A program made the position numbers and the translations under genes. This document shows positions 1 to 6,887 of a DNA stretch of 10,871 bases, one piece after another. The DNA is from an uncultured Verrucomicrobiota bacterium (lineage in GTDB: Bacteria; Verrucomicrobiota; Kiritimatiellia; RFP12; UBA1067), in NCBI GenBank assembly GCA_946615875.1, contig CAMOIK010000065.1, positions 1 through 10,871 of the forward strand, given 5' to 3'. Below the pieces are notes generated by a model, which was not told where the DNA came from, did no database searches, and was given only the letters and a program-made list of their open reading frames with translations. Within the stretch, counting starts at the first letter, position 1; the number at the start of each line of letters is the position of its first letter.

Positions 1-198
1 CCGGAGACGATCGAGGTCAATGGCGAGCCGAAGGACGTCACTTGCTACAAGATCGATAGACTGGTCGATGGGACGTGGCAGAGCGGCGGATGGACCGAGG
101 CCAAAAGCTACACCTACGATGTGGAGCAGGAGGCGGGCAAGACCGTTCGCCTCACTTGGAGCGCCTCGCGTCCCGGCCTGATGATCATCGTCCGCTGA
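1..198 (+). CDS. C-terminal end of an unrecognised protein (5' truncated)
   Basis: The frame beginning at base 1 is open for 65 codons and ends at TGA 196-198; the start lies left of the window. The readable tail is rich in Thr, Val, Lys and Glu and ends in a stretch that looks like alternating beta strands (YTYDVEQEAGKTVRLTWSAS, then a short hydrophobic end, MIIVR). That would suit the last beta-sandwich domain of an exported or surface protein, but this is inference. No catalytic motif, zinc-ligand cluster or transmembrane helix is visible. The gene ends just before a strong hairpin and converges on the XylR-like regulator. I do not recognise the family. The frame is supported only by its openness, its composition and the position of the stop. 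Confidence 0.6.
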   Translation, partial: PETIEVNGEPKDVTCYKIDRLVDGTWQSGGWTEAKSYTYDVEQEAGKTVRLTWSASRPGLMIIVR

Positions 199-202
199 TC
201 CC

Positions 203-219
203 GCCGGTCTTGCACCGGC
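203..219. other. Small hairpin after the truncated gene
   Basis: A perfect 6-bp stem (GCCGGT 203-208 with ACCGGC 214-219) closes a 5-nt loop, starting 5 nt after the stop at 198. It has no T-run, so it is at most an accessory to the larger hairpin that follows. Confidence 0.35.
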
Positions 220-224
220 CTCGC

Positions 225-262
225 CGCCGCGAACGACAGCGCACGGCGCGTCGTTCGCGGCG
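225..262. terminator. Strong inverted repeat between convergent genes, possible bidirectional terminator
   Basis: A perfect 13-bp inverted repeat pairs 225-237 with 250-262 (core GCCGCGAACGAC / GTCGTTCGCGGC). The 12-nt loop can itself form a further GCGC/GCGC stem (239-242 with 246-249). It sits in the 85-bp gap between the stop of the truncated plus-strand gene (198) and the stop of the minus-strand regulator (284), where a shared terminator is expected. No U-tract follows on either strand, so it is not a canonical intrinsic terminator. It may instead block 3' exonucleases or slow polymerase. Confidence 0.5.
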
Positions 263-283
263 TTGTCGTCGTCACGGGGGGCG

Positions 284-1396
284 TCATTTGCCGGCGAGGC
301 TTTTCCGCCACTGCCGCGGCGAAAGCCCCGTCTCCTCCCTGAACACGTTGGTAAGGTAAGCGGCGTTGCAGAAGCCGCACACGCGGGCGATCTGCTTGAC
401 AGGCATGCCATGATCGGCGAGCAGGCGCTTGGCGCGGATGATGCGCTGGCGGAGTATCTCCGCGCCCACCGAGCGGTGGAGCGATTGCGCGAAGATCCTG
501 TCGAGACTGCGCCGGGGCAGGCCTAGAAGCCTGGCGACCTCCAGCGCGCCGAGCGGACGGGAGATGTTCTTGTGGATGCAGACGAGCGCGGCGCGAACGA
601 CCGGGTCGGTGTGCGCAAGCGTGTCGGACGAATCCCTTGAGACGATGTCGCCCGGCGGCATAAGCTCTGGCGGGGCGGCGCCGAGCCGTTCGCGCTCTTC
701 CGCCGGCATGTCGATCATGGCGTCCAGAAGTGCGGCGCCGCGGAACGCGCCTTCCTCAAGGTTCTGCCCGACGCTGGAAATGGTGGTGGACTGGTTCTCG
801 CAGAGGAACGGGTCGTTGCCGACGCCGAGGACGGCGATGTCGGTGGGGACGTCCAGCCCGGCCTCGCGGCAGGCGTTCACGAGGCGTGCGGCGTCGGCGT
901 CGTTGTATGCCAGCACGGCGATCGGCGGGACGGCCGATTTCAAGGTCTCTGCCAGGCGGCCCGGTCGCCATCTGGCGACATTGGAGCCTCGCGGCAGCGC
1001 GTCGGCGAAGCCCGCTAACCTGAGGGCGTGGACGTTGGACCATGCGGAGGAGAACCACGCGAACGAGGAGAAGCCCTTCTCCAGGAAGTGGCGGGCGGCC
1101 ACGGCGCCGATCTGGCGGTTGTCGGAGGCCACGCGGGCGAACGGCAGAGACGGGCATTCGCAGGTGAGATCGACCGCGGGCACGCCGCGTTCGAGAATGC
1201 GGCGGGCCGTCCTCACCATGTCCGGCCTGTCCCGCAGGGTCATGAGGACGCCGTCGAACGAGCCGGGGTCCTCGTATTTCTCCAGGCGGTCGGCCATCAT
1301 GATGTTCCAGCGCCGCTCTTTCGTGAAGCGGGCTATGCCATGGAGCCTCGGCAGACTCCATGGCGCGACCATCACGAGGATGTTGCGCGGCTTCAC
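284..1396 (-). CDS. XylR-like transcriptional regulator (LacI-type sensor plus AraC-type HTH)
   Basis: Predicted cytoplasmic sugar-responsive regulator of 370 aa. Residues about 3-258 resemble the periplasmic-binding-protein sensor of LacI/XylR proteins: an opening strand and helix (NILVMV, then LHGIARF), a central SDNRQIGAVAARHFLEKGF segment (91-109), and a late IAVLGVGND stretch (187-195) followed by TTISSVGQN (204-212). Residues about 265-366 form an AraC-type double helix-turn-helix; the second half reads PVKQIARVCGF, then AYLTNVFREETGLSP, the usual AraC C-terminal signature. The start is a GTG at 1396-1394, 7 bp after the hydrolase stop, with no Shine-Dalgarno, which suggests translational coupling. 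The architecture matches E. coli XylR and the related regulators placed next to glycoside hydrolases in PVC bacteria. Its likely target is its own hydrolase unit, and the ligand is probably a sugar released by that pathway; both are inference. Confidence 0.9.
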   Translation of the reverse strand: MKPRNILVMVAPWSLPRLHGIARFTKERRWNIMMADRLEKYEDPGSFDGVLMTLRDRPDMVRTARRILERGVPAVDLTCECPSLPFARVASDNRQIGAVAARHFLEKGFSSFAWFSSAWSNVHALRLAGFADALPRGSNVARWRPGRLAETLKSAVPPIAVLAYNDADAARLVNACREAGLDVPTDIAVLGVGNDPFLCENQSTTISSVGQNLEEGAFRGAALLDAMIDMPAEERERLGAAPPELMPPGDIVSRDSSDTLAHTDPVVRAALVCIHKNISRPLGALEVARLLGLPRRSLDRIFAQSLHRSVGAEILRQRIIRAKRLLADHGMPVKQIARVCGFCNAAYLTNVFREETGLSPRQWRKSLAGK

Positions 1397-1403
1397 GGCG
1401 GCG

Positions 1404-2633
1404 TCACATTTTCGAGAGCCGGAGAAGCGCCTCCAGGAAGTAGTAGTCGCCGTAGTCGAGCGGCGTATCGACCTCGCTGCCGGCCGGCTTGTATCCGACG
1501 CCGTGCTTCAGCAGCCAGTGTCCGGCCTCGCCGCCCTCCGAGAAATACGCGGGCGACGCGAGCGACGCGAGCTGGCGGACCGCGAAGGCGCGGTATTTCG
1601 CGCTCTCCTCTCCGCTCGTGAAGCCTGAGAGCTCCAGCAGGCCGGAGGCCATGATCGCGGCGGCGGACGAGTCGCGCTCCTCGCCTGGCGCGCCGAAGTC
1701 CCAGTATGGGACGCCGTCAGCCGGCATGGCCGGGTGCGAGATGGCGAAATCTGCCACCTTCCTTGCGAAGTCCAGGTAGCGCCGGTCGCGTGTGGCGCGG
1801 AACATCATGGTGTAGCCGTAGATCGCCCAGCTCTGGCCCCTCGACCATGCCGTTTCGCAGCTTGCGCCCTGTCCGCGCCGTATCTCCTGCACCCTGTGGG
1901 TGCGCTGGTCGTAGTTGAGCACGTGGAAGGTGCCGCCGTCTGGACGGAAGTGGTGGCGCATGGTGACGTCGGCGTGGGAGCGGGCGATCGCGTCGAAGCG
2001 CCTGTCGCCGCCCGGGGCGTTCGCCGCCCACTCCAGCAGTTCGAGGTTCATCATGTTGTCGGGGATCACCAGGAAGTCCTTTTTGTCGGAGATTTCGCCC
2101 CAGCTGCGTATGAGCCCCAGGCCCTTGTCGAACCTCTGCGCCAGCGAAGCGGCCGCCTCCAGCAGCAGCGCGTCGTAGCGGTCCGTGCCCAGGATGCGCC
2201 GCGCGTTGCCGAAGGAGCAGTACATTATGAAGCCGACGTCGTGGTTGTCCGTCACCTTGGAGTTGGGCGCGAGTATCTCCGTCCATGCCAGGGCGCGATC
2301 CTTGAAGAACGCGTCGCCTGTCGCCTCGTAGAGATACCACAGCGAACCAGGGAAGTGCCCGGTGGTCCACCAGAAGATGTCGCGCATGTCGAGTTTGCCG
2401 GTCTTCGCGTCCCAGCCGTGCGGCACGCCGAGGCCGCCTCTCTGGTTGGCGTCGTGCATGAGCGGCGTGGCGGCGGCGTCGAGTGCGCGGTAGTGGGCGG
2501 CCGCCTTGGCGAATATCTTTGGCAGCTGCGCCTTGAGGGCGGCTTCGGCGCTTTCGTCGCCGCGTCCGGCGGTCGCTATCCCGAGAGCGACGCCCAGCGC
2601 GAGCATCGTCTTCACGGCATGGCTTGTCTTCAT
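1404..2633 (-). CDS. GH88 family unsaturated glucuronyl hydrolase, exported
   Basis: This 409-aa enzyme should hydrolyse the delta-4,5-unsaturated uronic acid from the non-reducing end of oligosaccharides made by polysaccharide lyases (glycosaminoglycans, pectin-like or other uronate polymers). Residues 1-23 form a signal peptide (Lys near the start, then the hydrophobic run MLALGVALGIATAG), so it probably acts in the periplasm or outside the cell. Family motifs are in order: FWWTTGHFPGSLWYLYEATG (87-106), NHDVGF (130-135) with D132, PDNMMNLELLEWA (191-203) with D192, SRGQSWAIYGY (264-274), DSSAAAI (321-327) and DYGDYYFLEALLR near the end. D132 and D192 match the two catalytic aspartates of Bacillus UGL (D88, D149) in motif and spacing. 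An AAAGGAAC Shine-Dalgarno lies upstream of the ATG at 2633. Which polymer is attacked cannot be read from the sequence. Confidence 0.93.
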   Translation of the reverse strand: MKTSHAVKTMLALGVALGIATAGRGDESAEAALKAQLPKIFAKAAAHYRALDAAATPLMHDANQRGGLGVPHGWDAKTGKLDMRDIFWWTTGHFPGSLWYLYEATGDAFFKDRALAWTEILAPNSKVTDNHDVGFIMYCSFGNARRILGTDRYDALLLEAAASLAQRFDKGLGLIRSWGEISDKKDFLVIPDNMMNLELLEWAANAPGGDRRFDAIARSHADVTMRHHFRPDGGTFHVLNYDQRTHRVQEIRRGQGASCETAWSRGQSWAIYGYTMMFRATRDRRYLDFARKVADFAISHPAMPADGVPYWDFGAPGEERDSSAAAIMASGLLELSGFTSGEESAKYRAFAVRQLASLASPAYFSEGGEAGHWLLKHGVGYKPAGSEVDTPLDYGDYYFLEALLRLSKM

Positions 2634-2671
2634 CGTTTCGTTCCTTTCTAGGGGTGCATTTGCTGGTGCAT

Positions 2672-2680
2672 ATTATACCA
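2672..2680 (-). promoter_or_regulatory. Extended -10 promoter of the GH88-regulator unit
   Basis: On the minus strand TGGTATAAT reads from 2680 down to 2672: a perfect TATAAT with the extended TGn. The predicted transcription start is near 2665, leaving a leader of about 30 nt that includes the Shine-Dalgarno of the hydrolase. Confidence 0.65.
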
Positions 2681-2740
2681 TATTTCACCGCCGGGGGTGG
2701 AAAATGCTCCTGCGGACGTGAGGCACGGAGGCGGGAAAAA

Positions 2741-2749
2741 TGGTATAAT
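2741..2749 (+). promoter_or_regulatory. Extended -10 promoter of lpxI-lpxB, predicted leaderless
   Basis: TGGTATAAT (2741-2749) is a perfect extended -10 element, and no -35-like hexamer is evident upstream. Only 8 nt separate TATAAT from the ATG at 2758. With normal spacing, transcription would start around 2756, leaving essentially no leader; no Shine-Dalgarno is present. Confidence 0.7.
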
Positions 2750-2757
2750 ATGCGCCG

Positions 2758-3594
2758 ATGGCGAAGAAACTGATAGTTGTGGCCGGCGCCGGGTCGTACC
2801 CGCGCCACGTGATAGAAGGCGCGAAGGCCGCCGGTGTCGAAGAGGTGGTGGCGCTGGCGGTCAGGGGCTCCACCGCCCGCGCCACGTGGAAGGCCGCCGA
2901 CAGCGTCCACTGGGTCAGCCTCGGCGGCATAGCCGACGGGATACGATGGATGGCGGCGCAGGGAGCCGACGGCGCAATCCTCGCCGGGCAGGTAAACCCG
3001 CTCTCGCTTTTTCGCGGGAGATTCGACGACGAAGTGAAAGCGTGGCTTGCCGAACTGGACGTGAAGACGGCGCACACCGTATTCGGCAAGTTGATTGAGA
3101 AGATGTCCGAGCACGGGATCGTCACGCTGCCGGCCAGCTGCTACATGGACGCGCACATCCCCGGGGAAGGGCCGCTCACCGCGCGTTCCCTGACGGAACA
3201 GGAGGCGCGCGACGTGCGGCACGCGGCGGCGGTGGCCCATGACGTGGGCGTGCACGACGTCGGGCAGACCGTGATGGTCAAGCGCGGCATGGTGCTCGCC
3301 GTGGAGGCGTTCGAGGGGACCAACGCCGCGATACGGCGCGGCGGGCGTCTCGGCGGCAAGGGGTCTGTGGTGTTCAAGGCGGCGCGCGAGGGCCACGACA
3401 TGCGCTTCGACATTCCCGTGGTGGGGATGAAGACGCTGAAGACGATGCGCCGCGCCGGCGCCACGGCGCTTGCGTTCCAGGCCGGGCGGCTGGTGCTGCT
3501 CGACCGCGAGTCGGTGGTGCGCTACGCCGACAGGCACTCCATCGCGATCGTCGGCGTGGAGTCTCGCCTGCCGCACGCGCCGCTGCGCCCGTAG
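2758..3594 (+). CDS. lpxI: UDP-2,3-diacylglucosamine pyrophosphatase LpxI
   Basis: LpxI cleaves UDP-2,3-diacylglucosamine to lipid X (2,3-diacylglucosamine 1-phosphate) and UMP in cytoplasmic lipid A synthesis, replacing the unrelated LpxH of many proteobacteria. The 278-aa length is normal for the family. The N-terminal strand and glycine loop (KKLIVVAGAGSYPR, 3-16) is followed by GAILAGQVNP (72-81). The signature region runs from DVGQTVMVK (167-175) through VLAVEAFEGTNAAIRRGG (179-196), and a late RFDIPVVGMKT (216-226) is also typical. The ATG at 2758 is chosen because the family N-terminus begins there and the promoter lies immediately upstream. lpxB follows after 33 bp in the same direction, supplying the next enzyme of the pathway. 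Confidence 0.95.
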   Translation: MAKKLIVVAGAGSYPRHVIEGAKAAGVEEVVALAVRGSTARATWKAADSVHWVSLGGIADGIRWMAAQGADGAILAGQVNPLSLFRGRFDDEVKAWLAELDVKTAHTVFGKLIEKMSEHGIVTLPASCYMDAHIPGEGPLTARSLTEQEARDVRHAAAVAHDVGVHDVGQTVMVKRGMVLAVEAFEGTNAAIRRGGRLGGKGSVVFKAAREGHDMRFDIPVVGMKTLKTMRRAGATALAFQAGRLVLLDRESVVRYADRHSIAIVGVESRLPHAPLRP

Positions 3595-3627
3595 CCGCGA
3601 CCGCAACACCTGCAAGGACGCGATAAG

Positions 3628-4695
3628 ATGAAGGTTCTACTTTTGGCCGGCGAGCAGTCCGGGCGGCTGTATGCCGACGAAGTGGCGCGCGCGCTGCCCG
3701 GCGCCGAAGTGCGCGGCTACGGCGACTACGGGTTCGACATGGCCGATCTGGCCGTCATGGGCATCTGGCCTGTGCTGCGGCGCATCGGATACTTCATGCG
3801 TGTGGAGCGCACCATGCGCAGGGCGATCGACGAATGGCGGCCCGACGTGGTCTGCACCATCGACTATCCCGGCATGAACCTGCGGCTCGCGGCGTATGCG
3901 AAGTCGCGCGGCATCCGCGCCGTGCACGTGGTGTGCCCGCAGGTGTGGGCGTGGAAGAAGGGGCGCATACCGAAAATCGAGGCTTCTCTCGACAGGCTGC
4001 TCTGCTTCTTCCCTTTCGAACCGGCTCTCTTCCGCCCAGGCTTCGCGGAGTTCGTGGGGCATCCGCTGGCGGAGCGCTTCGCGGCGATGGAGCGGCCTGA
4101 GCGCGTCCCGCGCCTCGTCGCCATCCTGCCAGGCAGCCGCCTCGGCGAAATCGAACGCAACCTGCCCGCGCTCCTTGAAGCCGCCGCGCGGCTGGAGGGC
4201 GTCGCCGTCGCCATACCCGCCGCCAGCCGCCGCGCACGCGCCGCCATCGAGCGTCTGCTGGCCGCGTCGCCGCTTGCGGCCACCGCCAAAGTGACGGACG
4301 GCGGAGCGCGCGAACTTCTCTTGAGGGCCGACGTCGCCGCCGTGGCGTCCGGCACGGCCACGCTTGAGGCGGCGCTCGCCCGCTGCCCCACGGTGCTCGT
4401 CTATCGCGTCGGCGCGCTCTTCGCCTGGATTGCCAGGCGCGTGATCACCGGCGTGCGGCACATCGGGCTGGTCAACATCGTGTGGGAAAAGGCGCATCCC
4501 GACGCAGTGGACTTCCCCATGCCGGAACTGATGCAGGAGGATTTCACGCCGGAAGCCGTCGCCGCCGCGCTTGGCCGGTGGCTGACCGACCCCGGCGAGC
4601 GCTCGAAAGCCGTTGCGCGGCTGGACGCCGCCTGCGCCCTCCTCAAGAGCGACAGGTCGTTCAGCCGCTGCATAGCCGCGGAACTTCGCGCCTGA
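3628..4695 (+). CDS. lpxB: Lipid-A-disaccharide synthase LpxB (GT19)
   Basis: LpxB condenses lipid X, the LpxI product, with UDP-2,3-diacylglucosamine to give the beta-1,6-linked lipid A disaccharide on the inner face of the inner membrane. Family motifs in order: LLLAGEQSGRLYA (4-16), CTIDYPGMNLRLA (76-88), VVCPQVWAWKKGRI (101-114), FFPFEPALF (127-135), FVGHPL (142-147), ILPGSRLGEI (166-175), ASGTATLEAAL (240-250) and PELMQEDF (299-306). At 355 aa it is somewhat shorter than E. coli LpxB (about 380). One odd residue: the usual SGD near the N-terminus reads SGR here. An AAGGA ribosome-binding site lies about 10 nt before the ATG, and the 33-bp gap after lpxI implies co-transcription from the 2741 promoter. 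Confidence 0.95.
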   Translation: MKVLLLAGEQSGRLYADEVARALPGAEVRGYGDYGFDMADLAVMGIWPVLRRIGYFMRVERTMRRAIDEWRPDVVCTIDYPGMNLRLAAYAKSRGIRAVHVVCPQVWAWKKGRIPKIEASLDRLLCFFPFEPALFRPGFAEFVGHPLAERFAAMERPERVPRLVAILPGSRLGEIERNLPALLEAAARLEGVAVAIPAASRRARAAIERLLAASPLAATAKVTDGGARELLLRADVAAVASGTATLEAALARCPTVLVYRVGALFAWIARRVITGVRHIGLVNIVWEKAHPDAVDFPMPELMQEDFTPEAVAAALGRWLTDPGERSKAVARLDAACALLKSDRSFSRCIAAELRA

Positions 4696-4697
4696 CG

Positions 4698-4710
4698 GGC
4701 GCCGCGCGCC
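4698..4710. terminator. Short GC hairpin between convergent lpxB and sir2
   Basis: GGCGC (4698-4702) pairs with GCGCC (4706-4710) around a 3-nt loop, filling nearly all of the 14-bp gap between the two convergent stop codons. There is no U-tract. It could help terminate both operons, but a stem this short in GC-rich DNA may be chance. Confidence 0.25.
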
Positions 4711-5450
4711 TACGCCTGGCGCAGCGAAAGCACCGCCTCCGCGAACTCCGCCAGGTCCGGGTATCTGCGGACGGCGAAGCGGTCGAGCGGCGTCGGCTGC
4801 GCATTGACGATGAACAGCTTCCCTCCGCCCTGCAGCGTGAGGCGCGGAAGACCGGCGGCGGGGAACACCGTTAGCGACGTGCCGAGTGCCAGCATCACCT
4901 CGGCGCGTATCGCCAACGCCTGCGCCTCGGCAAACGCCTTCTCGGGCAGCGCCTCCCCGAAGAACGTGATGTCCGGCTTGAATGCGGCTCCGCATACGGG
5001 GCAGCGCGGCACGAAGGCGGCCTCCTTCCCGTCGAGCATGGCGCACACTTCGTCGAACGTGGCCGCGCGCCCGCAGTTCCTGCAGTGGTGCAGCAGCGGC
5101 GAGCCGTGCACCTCCCAGACCGTGGAGGAGCCCGCCTTCTGGTGCAGCATGTCGATGTTCTGCGTGGCGATGCCGTCCAGCCCCCCGATGTCTTCGAGGT
5201 GCTTGAGCGCCTTGTGCACCGGGCCTGGCGAGCGGTCTTTCAGGCCGTAAACGAGCTCGCGGCATCCCCTGTAGTATATGGAGGGATCGCGGTCGAACCA
5301 GTCGATGTCGAATATCCGCTCGGCGTCGGGCTGGGCGTAGAGCCCCTGCGGCCCCCGGAAGTCGGGTATTCCGCAGAGCGTGGAGATGCCCGCGCCGGTC
5401 AGTGCGGCGGTGCGGCGGCTTTTCTTCAGTGCTTCGATCAGTTGTTTCAT
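4710..5450 (-). CDS. Sir2-family NAD-dependent protein deacylase
   Basis: Sirtuins remove acyl groups from protein lysines using NAD+, releasing nicotinamide and O-acyl-ADP-ribose. This 246-aa protein has every class hallmark: GAGIS (19-23), GIPDFRGPQGLY (27-38), TQNID (96-100), catalytic H115 in VHG, a four-cysteine zinc site (C123, C126, C150, C153), FFGE (163-166), GTSL (190-193) and VNAQPT (215-220). Length is typical of bacterial CobB-like sirtuins. The ATG at 5450 is chosen because the family starts just before the TAALTGAGIS strand; further upstream the frame is low-complexity and overlaps the preceding gene. No clear Shine-Dalgarno is present. It is the last gene of the minus-strand operon, 35 bp after the MurI-SDR fusion. 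Which acyl group it removes cannot be told from sequence. Confidence 0.94.
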   Translation of the reverse strand: MKQLIEALKKSRRTAALTGAGISTLCGIPDFRGPQGLYAQPDAERIFDIDWFDRDPSIYYRGCRELVYGLKDRSPGPVHKALKHLEDIGGLDGIATQNIDMLHQKAGSSTVWEVHGSPLLHHCRNCGRAATFDEVCAMLDGKEAAFVPRCPVCGAAFKPDITFFGEALPEKAFAEAQALAIRAEVMLALGTSLTVFPAAGLPRLTLQGGGKLFIVNAQPTPLDRFAVRRYPDLAEFAEAVLSLRQA

Positions 5451-5485
5451 GGCGTGCGGGTTTGCATTGTCCGGTGCCGTCGGCG

Positions 5486-6883
5486 TCAAACTACGGCCTC
5501 CACCTGCGAGGAGGCGTCTCCGGCGAGAAATCTTTCCACCGCCGCCGCCACGTCGCCCGGCGTGGGGCGGCGGCCGGTGGCGGACGGCATAGCCTTCTCG
5601 TGAAATCCTTCGGGCGGCAGCACGGATCCTGGAGCGACGGCGTTTGCGCGGAGCCTCCCGGCGTGGCGGGTCGCCGCATCCAGCGTGGCGGCGAGGAGTT
5701 CGCGCTTGGCGGCGGCGTATGCGCGCAGCCGCGGCCGCGTCTCTTCGCGGTCGTCGAGCACGGCGGCGTCGATGATATTGACCGCCGCGCCGCAGTCGGA
5801 GGCGGCGGCCAGGCGTTCCATCAGCCTGAGGGGCGAGGCGAGATTGATGCGGCGCGTCGCCTCTTCGTCGGCCAGATACACGGCCGCGTTGTTCACTATG
5901 GCGTCGGGGGCGCGCCCGAGCAGCGACACCGCCGCGTCGAAGAGGCGGTCCGCGCCGTCTTCCGCCGAGAGGTCGGCGACGATGTCCGCCCCGGCGTCGG
6001 CGCGGTGCGACGTGCGCAGCACGCGCCATCCCCTGGCGGCGAGATGGTCCGCTATCGCCTTGCCGATGCGCCTGACGCCGCCGGTGACGACCACGGCGCG
6101 GAGCTGCGCGGCGGTCGATATGCGGATGTCTGCGGCGTCGTGGCCGGAGGGCGCGGCCAGGCCGTTCTCTTCGAGGACGCGCCGCGCCTGGCGGGCCACC
6201 GCGTCAGATGGGTCGATGATCTTGGCGCGGTCGCCGCATATGCGCTCCATGACGCCCTTCAGGTGCGGGAAGTGAGTGCAGCCCAGGACGATGCGGTCCG
6301 CGCCGGCGGCGAGCAGCGGCTCCAGCCTGCGGCGCACGACGCGCTCGACGTCGGCACCGTCCGTCCTGCCCTGCTCCACCAGCTCCACGAACTCGTCCGC
6401 CACCGTGGCTATGACCGTGACGTCGCGGGCAAACTTCGCCTTTGTCTCGTTGTAGAGGCGGCCCGAGAACGTGCCCGCCGTGGCCAGGACGCCGACGACG
6501 AGGGAGCGCGAGTCCATCGCCGCCGGCTTGACGGCCGGCTCCAGGCCTATGAAGGGGACGCCTGCGAACTTCGCGCGCAGGATGTCTATGGCGGCGGCGG
6601 TCGCCGTGTTGCAGGCGACCACGATCATCTTGCAGCCGTATTCGCCGAGCAGCCGGCGCGTGCATTCCTCGGCCAGCGCGGCCACTTCGGCGCTTTCGCG
6701 GTTGCCGTATGGGCAGTGCGCGGAGTCGGCCAGATACACCGTGCTCTCGTCGGGGCAGAGCCGCCGGAATGCGTCCAGTATGCAGACGCCGCCCCTGCCC
6801 GAATCGAAGAAGCCAACGGGGCGGGCGTTCGGCGCGGCTACGCCGCCGCGCGGGAAATCAAACCTGGCCGCTCCTTCACCCAT
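5486..6883 (-). CDS. Fusion: glutamate racemase MurI plus FolM-like pterin-reductase SDR
   Basis: One 465-aa frame carries two enzymes. Residues about 20-250 are glutamate racemase, which makes D-glutamate for peptidoglycan: FFDSGRGG (25-32), LADSAHCPYG (51-60), both catalytic cysteines C91 (VVACNTATAA) and C202 (LGCTHFPHL), and the typical GLEPAVKPA stretch (113-121). Residues about 262-465 are a short-chain dehydrogenase: VVVTGGVRRIGKAIA (264-278, NADPH loop with the RRIG seen in pteridine reductases), NNAA (331-334), Y389-x3-K393 in AYAAAKREL, and VAPGSVLP (416-423). The NIIDAAV-to-AYAAAK region resembles E. coli FolM (dihydromonapterin reductase), and folB lies 4 bp upstream, so a pterin role is reasonable but inferred. 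The SDR ends early, at SSQVEAVV, without the usual VDGG tail. The N-terminal 20 residues look poorly conserved. Confidence 0.9.
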   Translation of the reverse strand: MGEGAARFDFPRGGVAAPNARPVGFFDSGRGGVCILDAFRRLCPDESTVYLADSAHCPYGNRESAEVAALAEECTRRLLGEYGCKMIVVACNTATAAAIDILRAKFAGVPFIGLEPAVKPAAMDSRSLVVGVLATAGTFSGRLYNETKAKFARDVTVIATVADEFVELVEQGRTDGADVERVVRRRLEPLLAAGADRIVLGCTHFPHLKGVMERICGDRAKIIDPSDAVARQARRVLEENGLAAPSGHDAADIRISTAAQLRAVVVTGGVRRIGKAIADHLAARGWRVLRTSHRADAGADIVADLSAEDGADRLFDAAVSLLGRAPDAIVNNAAVYLADEEATRRINLASPLRLMERLAAASDCGAAVNIIDAAVLDDREETRPRLRAYAAAKRELLAATLDAATRHAGRLRANAVAPGSVLPPEGFHEKAMPSATGRRPTPGDVAAAVERFLAGDASSQVEAVV

Positions 6884-6887
6884 CGCC

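Larger units (their letters stand above)
2668..2753. repeat. 14-bp perfect inverted repeat formed by the two divergent promoters
   Basis: GCATATTATACCAT (2668-2681) is the exact reverse complement of ATGGTATAATATGC (2740-2753), with 58 bp between the arms. Allowing G-T pairs, the match extends about 3 more bp outward. Each arm contains one -10 element, so the symmetry may only reflect two copies of the same promoter motif facing away from each other. A regulator site or cruciform is also possible. Confidence 0.8.

Noticed and set aside
429..1628. Plus-strand open frame of about 400 codons opposite the regulator
   Set aside because: It is antisense to a clear XylR-like gene and is Arg/Ser/Ala-rich without recognisable motifs.
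1717..3615. Long minus-strand open frame (about 630 codons) spanning lpxI, the divergent promoters and half of the hydrolase gene
   Set aside because: It overlaps two clear genes in other frames, its translation is Arg/His/Ala-rich with no motif, and it crosses the promoter region. It is a product of high GC content.
3637..5265. Long minus-strand open frame opposite lpxB and across sir2
   Set aside because: It is the antisense of lpxB and the wrong frame of sir2, both of which have full family motifs; composition is low-complexity.
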